In this document: positions 58,961-64,000 of the stretch, in pieces
Layout of the letters: the number at the start of each line of letters is the position of its first letter
Position numbering within the stretch: the stretch's first letter is position 1
From: Sphingobacterium spiritivorum
Lineage (GTDB): Bacteria > Bacteroidota > Bacteroidia > Sphingobacteriales > Sphingobacteriaceae
Direction: 5' to 3'
NCBI RefSeq assembly: GCF_016724845.1
Contig: NZ_CP068082.1
Span: 2,790,001-2,854,000, forward strand
Length of the DNA: 64,000 nt
Notes under the pieces: model-generated
What the model was told of the DNA's origin: nothing
Databases searched by the model: none
What the model saw: the letters and a program-made list of their open reading frames with translations, nothing else
Translations under genes and position numbers: made by a program

Positions 58961-60160
58961 ATTAAAATAAAGAGCCGCAATGCTTACTGCTATTAAGGAA
59001 AGTACGGAAGCCATCATAAAGGGTGCTCCCGGAAAATAAGCATTATGCTTATGATTTGTGAAAAATGCAAATATATTGCTCATCAACGGCGGCCCAAAGA
59101 TGGCCGTAAGGCTGACAATACTGGTAATCCCACCCTGAATCTGCCCTTGTTCATTATTTGGAGTATGGTTAGAGATAAAACTTTGCATCGCAGGTCCGGC
59201 GATACCTGCAAATACGAAAGGAACACTGGCCGCAAACAACATCCATGGCTCATATGAAAAAGCCATCAGAGGAAAGGAGATGACATACAGGCTTAATCCG
59301 ATAACAATACTTTTAGGAAGACCGAGTTTGGGAATAATAATCCGTAATAATCCTGCTTGTACAATCGCAAGAAGTACACCAATAAAACCCATCGAAATGC
59401 CGACCATACGCTCATTCCAGGCATATCTTTCCATGGTGTAATAGGACCATGTGCTCTGTACGGCATGGGCTGCGACATTGATCAGAAATATACAGATAAT
59501 CAGAGGCTTGATCTGCGGATACTTGGCGATATAACGAAATGCACCCACAGGGTTTGCATTTTTCCACTGAAAAGGTCTTCTGTTTTCGGATTTTAAAGAT
59601 TCCGGAACCATAAAGTACCCGTATACAAAATTCATAAAACTAATGGCTCCGGCGGCAAAGAAAGGAACTCTCGGGCCGTAGTGTCCCAGTAAACCTCCTA
59701 ATACCGGACCAATGATAAACCCAATACCAAAGGCAGCACTTAATAACCCGAAATTCTGAGCTTTCTTGTCAGGAGTGCTGATATCTGCTGTATATGCTGC
59801 TGCTACGGTCATGCTTGCGCCGGTAATCCCTGCCACAAAACGGCCGATAAAAAGCCATAAAATAGAAGTGGCGAATCCCATCAGCAAATAATTTATACAG
59901 AATCCCAGAAGTGATAACAACAGAACAGGACGCCTCCCGAAGCGGTCACTTAAATTTCCAAGGACAGAGGCAAATACAAATTGAGTAATAGCATAACTAA
60001 ACATAAGCCAGCCACCATATTCTGATGCTTCACTCAATGTGCCCCCTGTCAGTTCTTTGATAAGGGTAGGTAATACCGGAATAATAATTCCAAGACCTAT
60101 AACGTCAATAGCTACGGTAATGAATATAAAAAGAAGACCTGATTTTTTTTGTTCCTGCAT
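58931..60160 (-). CDS. MFS transporter, TetA-like multidrug/drug exporter family
   Basis: 409 residues with about 12 transmembrane helices. Major-facilitator motif A is GNLSDRFGRRPVLL near residue 70 and the antiporter motif C is GFIIGPVLGGLLG near residue 150. The start VAIDVIGLGIIIPVLP is typical of TCR/TetA-type proton antiporters. Such proteins export drugs or metabolites; similarity to tetracycline pumps does not prove tetracycline resistance. The gene stands alone, transcribed away from the TPR lipoprotein gene. Its C-terminal codons overlap the ispF terminator hairpin. Confidence 0.92.
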   Translation of the reverse strand: MQEQKKSGLLFIFITVAIDVIGLGIIIPVLPTLIKELTGGTLSEASEYGGWLMFSYAITQFVFASVLGNLSDRFGRRPVLLLSLLGFCINYLLMGFATSILWLFIGRFVAGITGASMTVAAAYTADISTPDKKAQNFGLLSAAFGIGFIIGPVLGGLLGHYGPRVPFFAAGAISFMNFVYGYFMVPESLKSENRRPFQWKNANPVGAFRYIAKYPQIKPLIICIFLINVAAHAVQSTWSYYTMERYAWNERMVGISMGFIGVLLAIVQAGLLRIIIPKLGLPKSIVIGLSLYVISFPLMAFSYEPWMLFAASVPFVFAGIAGPAMQSFISNHTPNNEQGQIQGGITSIVSLTAIFGPPLMSNIFAFFTNHKHNAYFPGAPFMMASVLSLIAVSIAALYFNKKEEPATES

Positions 60161-60481
60161 ATGATTATCAGAATAAAGGTAGTATTTTTATCAGACTAAC
60201 AAAATCAATTTTAATGTTCGCTGCCTTAGGATAAAAGACTGTTAACTTCCTTCCGGAATCATTAGTAGAAGACCAGAAATTATAAACAGAGATGATTTCT
60301 TTCCGAGGGAAAGTATATGAAGATTTGTTTCCCTGATGTCCTTAATATTTCTACTAAAAATTTAATTTTTAGATTTATCAAAAAGTAAAGAGCTTAAAGT
60401 GAGGAAATATTGATATTTTTGCTAAATATAGCATCCGTGTGTTTTCTGTAATTAAAGTAACCATATTTTTTAGGTAGCTAA
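60161..60481. other. Divergent intergenic region between MFS and TPR lipoprotein genes
   Basis: No gene is seen in this 321-base gap. On the minus strand TTTG (60200-60203), 18 bases and TACCTTTA (60174-60181, 7/8 to consensus) form a possible MFS promoter with a very short leader. On the + strand TATTTTTG (60414-60421) is an exact -7 box 60 bases before the TPR gene. The middle is AT-rich and featureless to me. Confidence 0.45.
60414..60421 (+). promoter_or_regulatory. Candidate -7 box of the TPR lipoprotein gene
   Basis: TATTTTTG matches TAnnTTTG exactly; the -33 element is not clear. The start codon is at 60482. Confidence 0.45.
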
Positions 60482-63400
60482 ATGATAATCAACAAAAAAA
60501 GCTTCATTTTGAAATCCTACGTTCGACCAGTTTTTGCCGTACTGTTGTGCAGTGTTTTATTCTATGCCTGTAAGTCTGGACAAAGAAGAAATAACCGGAA
60601 TGTAAAAGACGTGGAAGAACCTCAATATAATAAAGTTGAGAATTTTACTTCTAAATATAACATTCTGTATAATGCCAAACGTATGATGGCGGATGAACAG
60701 AAGGCTATCGCACGGCTTAAAAAGGAAAACTACCAGATCAATCTTACCGTTTTTGATGAACCGACCGCACAGGGAGATCCGCATCAATTAATGGATTCTT
60801 TGGTTCAGAAGGCCTATAAAATCATCAATTCAAAGCAGGAAAGTAAATATGTCAATGAGGCCTATCTGATCGTTGGCCGGGCGAACTATATGAAAGGGTC
60901 GTATTATACCGCTAATGAATATTTTGAGTATCTCAAAAAGAACTCAGCAAAACAACCGGAATACAGACCTGTTGCTTATGCCTGGAAATCCAGATCCCTG
61001 CTTCAGATAGGAAAAGTAGAACAAGCTATAGCTGCTGTGGATTCTGCCTTTATGTTTTTAGATGACAATGAATCTACCCTGTCCCTGGTCAATGCGGCCA
61101 AAGCCAATTTACTGGTCAGAACCGGTAAATCTATAGAAGCAATCCCTTATCTGGAATTGGCCTCAGAATCTGCGAAAAGTAAAGTAGACCGGCTGAGGTG
61201 GAAATTTCTATTAGCTCAGCTGTACAAACAAAAAGGCGAAAAAGAGAAGGCTTTTCAGTATTTTTCCAAGATCGCCCGAAGTAATGTCTCTTATGATATG
61301 GCCTTTGAGGCAGATCTTCAGGCTGCTTTTTTACAAGGCGAAAAGGGAATGAAGTTTGAAGATCGTGTGAAACCATTGAAGCGAATGTTGAAAGATGGTA
61401 AAAACGAAGATTATAAAGATCAGATCTATTATGAGATCGGTAATATGTACTACGCAGAAGGAAAAGAAGATGAGGCTTTAGCATATTACAAATTATCCTT
61501 GCGTCAGCTTCACCCAAGTCAATATCAGACAACTGAAACCTATCTGACTATGGCAGATCAGGCTTTTGACAAAAAGCAATACCGGATAGCGCAAAACTAT
61601 TACGATAGTGTCGCTACAGTGTTGCCCAATGACTATACCAATATAGATCAGTTAAGAAGAAAGCTGATCTATATGAAAGATCTGACTCAGGTATATGAGG
61701 AAGTCGCCTGGCAGGATACCCTTCTCGGACTGGCAGCTCTGAACGATGCTGATCTGCAACAAAAGCTGGATGAATACGCATCGAAAAGCTTAAATGATAA
61801 ACTTTTGGAACTGGAGTTGCAAAAGAAGGAAGCTAAAAAGGGAAAAAAAGGTGGAGAAAGTCAATATAGAAGGACAAATCTGAACGACTATCAGGTAAAT
61901 AAAGATTCTTACTCAGATGGTAAGTTCTATTTTAATAATCAGGATGCCATGCTATTAGGTAGTTCCGAGTTTAAAAGACGTTGGGGCAGCCGTCCGCTTT
62001 CGGATAACTGGAGATACAGCCAGTCTTCGGCATTAGATCTGGCAAGCAGAGCGCAGAAAGCAGAAGTGGATACCATGTTGTCGGAGCGTAAAAAAGATAA
62101 GAAAGAACCCGAATTTGATCGAGAGACCTGGGTGAATAATGTAAAAAACAGATATGAGAAGGCTATTCCTAAAAATCAGGTAACTTACGATTCTATTCAT
62201 CAGATTGTTCATGATGACCTGATCAAAATAGGTAATATTTACCGGGATTACACCAAAGATCCGACAGAAGCTATTAAAGCCTATGAAAACTTCCTCGACC
62301 GCTATCCGAATACTCCGGCTGCTGCTGAAGTGTATTTCTCCTTATACCGTATGTATGAAGGAATAGATAAAACGAAATCTTTGGCTTATAAAAATAAACT
62401 CATCACTTTATTCCCGAATACCATACATGCCCATGTTGCACAGGATCCGTATTACCTGGATAAGGTAAAACGCGATAAGGAGACGCTCGATAAAGCATAC
62501 GCCCGTATCTTTGATCTGTACGCAAACGGAGACCATGTAGCCGTTATCAGTCAGGTAGATCAGGAACTGCAGAATACAGAAGATAAACAGAGTATTGTTG
62601 CCCAGCTCCGTTACTTGCAGTCCCTTGCTGTCGGACGGGTAGGACGTGTGGACGATTTTGTGAAGTCCTTGTCAAAAATTGTAACAGACTTTCCAAACGA
62701 CAGTCTGGTTACTCCTTTGGCAAAAGAGAATATTTCGTTTGTGAATAAGAATCCGGATATGTTCTATACGCGTGTCAATGCCTTGCAGGACATAAAAAGC
62801 GATCGTATAGCTTTTGTGGATGAACCTTCCATGACCCAGTGGCCTGCACTTTCTATTGATGGCGATTACCGTACGGGGGTAGCCTTACCGATCAAAAAAT
62901 TGCCGGAGAAAGAAAAACCCAAAGAAAAGGTTGTTGCCAAAGTAGAAGAGAAAAAGATTCCTGAAAAGAAAGAGGAGCCTGTTGTAAAGGCGGAAGAGAA
63001 GAAACCTGTGGAAGTACCTAAGGTAGAAGAGCCAAAACCGGAGGAGAAAGTAGCTGTCACCGAACTTAACTCCGGGGAGGTGAAAACTAAGGTGGGAGTC
63101 AACGGCGAGATTAATACCAATGTGGAATTAAAGGGACTGGATGTCAAACCCGGACAGGCAAAGATTGATCTGGGACCAAATGATTACCGTGACAAACAAT
63201 TGTTACCGGATAAAGGCGTTTACTTTTATGTGATTAACGTGGAGAATGCAACAGTCAATCTGGCGCCAAGCCGATATGGTATAGGTCAGTTTAACAGGAC
63301 AAGATATAATCAGGCTCGTATAGAACATATTCTGAGAAATATCAATGGTGAAAATCAATTGATTTTCGTTGGTCCGTTCAATTCTTATGAGGAAGTAAAA

Positions 63401-63553
63401 GCTTATGAAACAAGAATTTCACCTTTGATTCCGGATATTATGAAGATACCTTTCGAAATTTATAATACTTTTGTAGCGACAAAAGAGACGATTGGCACGT
63501 TAACTGATGGTATTCAAATTAAAAATTATCAAAAAGTTTATTCGGAACAATAG
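60482..63553 (+). CDS. Large TPR lipoprotein, SprE/PorW-like (type IX secretion/gliding)
   Basis: 1023 residues with lipoprotein Cys30 (FYAC). A short linker leads to NKVENFTSKYNILYNAKRMM and then a chain of TPR-like helices (NEAYLIVGRANYMKGSYYTANEYFEYL, DQIYYEIGNMYYAEGKEDEALAYYKLSL, AEVYFSLYRMYEGIDKTKSLAYKNKLI, each in parts). Residues about 801-862 are a Lys/Glu/Pro-rich low-complexity linker. A C-terminal globular domain (VYFYVINVENATVNLAPSRYGIGQFNR, FVGPFNSYEEVKAYETRI in parts) resembles an SPOR-type fold. The lipoprotein, TPR array and SxYNxxxN opening recall SprE of Flavobacterium and PorW of Porphyromonas, which are required for type IX secretion. The gene precedes a class A PBP by 23 bases. 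Confidence 0.78.
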   Translation: MIINKKSFILKSYVRPVFAVLLCSVLFYACKSGQRRNNRNVKDVEEPQYNKVENFTSKYNILYNAKRMMADEQKAIARLKKENYQINLTVFDEPTAQGDPHQLMDSLVQKAYKIINSKQESKYVNEAYLIVGRANYMKGSYYTANEYFEYLKKNSAKQPEYRPVAYAWKSRSLLQIGKVEQAIAAVDSAFMFLDDNESTLSLVNAAKANLLVRTGKSIEAIPYLELASESAKSKVDRLRWKFLLAQLYKQKGEKEKAFQYFSKIARSNVSYDMAFEADLQAAFLQGEKGMKFEDRVKPLKRMLKDGKNEDYKDQIYYEIGNMYYAEGKEDEALAYYKLSLRQLHPSQYQTTETYLTMADQAFDKKQYRIAQNYYDSVATVLPNDYTNIDQLRRKLIYMKDLTQVYEEVAWQDTLLGLAALNDADLQQKLDEYASKSLNDKLLELELQKKEAKKGKKGGESQYRRTNLNDYQVNKDSYSDGKFYFNNQDAMLLGSSEFKRRWGSRPLSDNWRYSQSSALDLASRAQKAEVDTMLSERKKDKKEPEFDRETWVNNVKNRYEKAIPKNQVTYDSIHQIVHDDLIKIGNIYRDYTKDPTEAIKAYENFLDRYPNTPAAAEVYFSLYRMYEGIDKTKSLAYKNKLITLFPNTIHAHVAQDPYYLDKVKRDKETLDKAYARIFDLYANGDHVAVISQVDQELQNTEDKQSIVAQLRYLQSLAVGRVGRVDDFVKSLSKIVTDFPNDSLVTPLAKENISFVNKNPDMFYTRVNALQDIKSDRIAFVDEPSMTQWPALSIDGDYRTGVALPIKKLPEKEKPKEKVVAKVEEKKIPEKKEEPVVKAEEKKPVEVPKVEEPKPEEKVAVTELNSGEVKTKVGVNGEINTNVELKGLDVKPGQAKIDLGPNDYRDKQLLPDKGVYFYVINVENATVNLAPSRYGIGQFNRTRYNQARIEHILRNINGENQLIFVGPFNSYEEVKAYETRISPLIPDIMKIPFEIYNTFVATKETIGTLTDGIQIKNYQKVYSEQ

Positions 63554-63576
63554 GATCTGCTATTGGAAATATTAGT

Positions 63577-64000
63577 ATGAGAAGAGTATCAAAAAACAGT
63601 AAACTCACTGAAGAGGATATTAAGAAGTATACACGCAATTTTTGGACGATTATTATTGCTTGTGTAGCTTTTGGATTTTTGTTTATCCTGAGTGTAAGGT
63701 TAGGTGTATTTGGAAAATTGCCTTCTTTTCAGGATTTGGAGAATCCCAAAAGTAATCTTGCTTCCGAGGTGTTGACCGAGGACAATAAAGTATTGGGGAC
63801 GTATTATGTTCAGAACAGGTCTAACGTAAAGTATAGTGAGTTGTCTCCTTATCTTGTACAAGCACTGATCGCTACAGAAGATAAACGCTTCTACAAACAT
63901 GCCGGTATTGATTATTGGCGTACGATGACAGTGATCTTTCATACGATGACGGGAAATAAGCAGGGGGGGAGTACAATTACCCAGCAGCTGGCTTTGAATC
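63577..64000 (+). CDS. Class A penicillin-binding protein, N-terminal part (runs off the window)
   Basis: The ATG at 63577 opens a frame that continues past the window end; 141 residues are visible. A short cytoplasmic segment and one transmembrane helix (FWTIIIACVAFGFLFILSV, residues about 22-42) precede the GT51 glycosyltransferase domain, with ALIATEDKRFYKHAGIDYWRT containing the catalytic Glu (EDKRFY) and GGSTITQQLALN. This is the PBP1A-type bifunctional peptidoglycan synthase; the transpeptidase half lies outside. The 23-base gap to the upstream TPR lipoprotein gene suggests co-transcription. Confidence 0.93.
   Translation, partial: MRRVSKNSKLTEEDIKKYTRNFWTIIIACVAFGFLFILSVRLGVFGKLPSFQDLENPKSNLASEVLTEDNKVLGTYYVQNRSNVKYSELSPYLVQALIATEDKRFYKHAGIDYWRTMTVIFHTMTGNKQGGSTITQQLALN

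Noticed and set aside
58931-60160. Tetracycline resistance gene
   Set aside because: The protein has only general TetA-type MFS motifs and sits among core genes without mobile elements; substrate cannot be inferred.

Overview
The window is chromosomal DNA of a Bacteroidota member, most likely a Sphingobacteriaceae-type organism. This rests on four SusC/SusD pairs, abundant lipoproteins, gliding/type IX secretion genes (gldB, gldJ, a sprE/porW-like gene), a cis-encoded ECF sigma/FecR pair, and several promoters fitting the Bacteroidota TTG...TAnnTTTG pattern. Genus is not decided by what I can see. There are no rRNA or tRNA genes, insertion sequences or CRISPR arrays in view.

Region 1 (1-35.1 kb) is a polysaccharide utilisation locus (PUL) for rhamnogalacturonan-I type pectin, all on the + strand. 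It opens with a run of enzymes: a truncated unknown protein, an (alpha/alpha)6-barrel glycosidase-like protein, a PL11 rhamnogalacturonan lyase, a CE12 acetylesterase, a GH105 unsaturated rhamnogalacturonyl hydrolase and a GH106 alpha-L-rhamnosidase. A GntR-type regulator follows. Next comes an unusual outer-membrane cassette in which three fasciclin (FAS1) lipoproteins are interleaved with two SusC/SusD pairs (11.8-26.8 kb). A third, canonical SusC/SusD pair then leads a SASA-type acetylesterase and a second GH105 (27.3-35.1 kb). The lyase cuts the backbone, esterases strip acetyl groups, GH105 enzymes remove the unsaturated uronate, GH106 removes rhamnose, and the SusC/D systems import oligosaccharides. 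The two transporter operons share an almost identical, previously unlabelled promoter element: a 10-bp-period CAGGATAG direct repeat abutting a TTG-N16-TAnnTTT promoter.

Region 2 (35.1-46.9 kb) is mostly core genes: a DUF4136-type lipoprotein, NAD synthetase, an outer-membrane beta-barrel protein, GldB, three tandem FKBP-like lipoproteins with degenerate active-site motifs, a thioredoxin-like protein, a TonB receptor with a small membrane protein, panD and panC, and a divergent glycogen-synthase-like protein that has only the N-terminal domain.

Region 3 (47.0-56.3 kb, minus strand) is a second PUL: ECF sigma, FecR anti-sigma, STN-bearing SusC, SusD, GH18 endoglycosidase-like lipoprotein and DUF1735-LamG lipoprotein. 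The layout suggests N-glycan (GlcNAc2 core) capture. Region 4 (56.6-64 kb) holds gldJ, ispF, an MFS exporter, a large TPR lipoprotein (SprE/PorW-like) and the start of a class A penicillin-binding protein. Strong hairpin terminators separate most transcription units.
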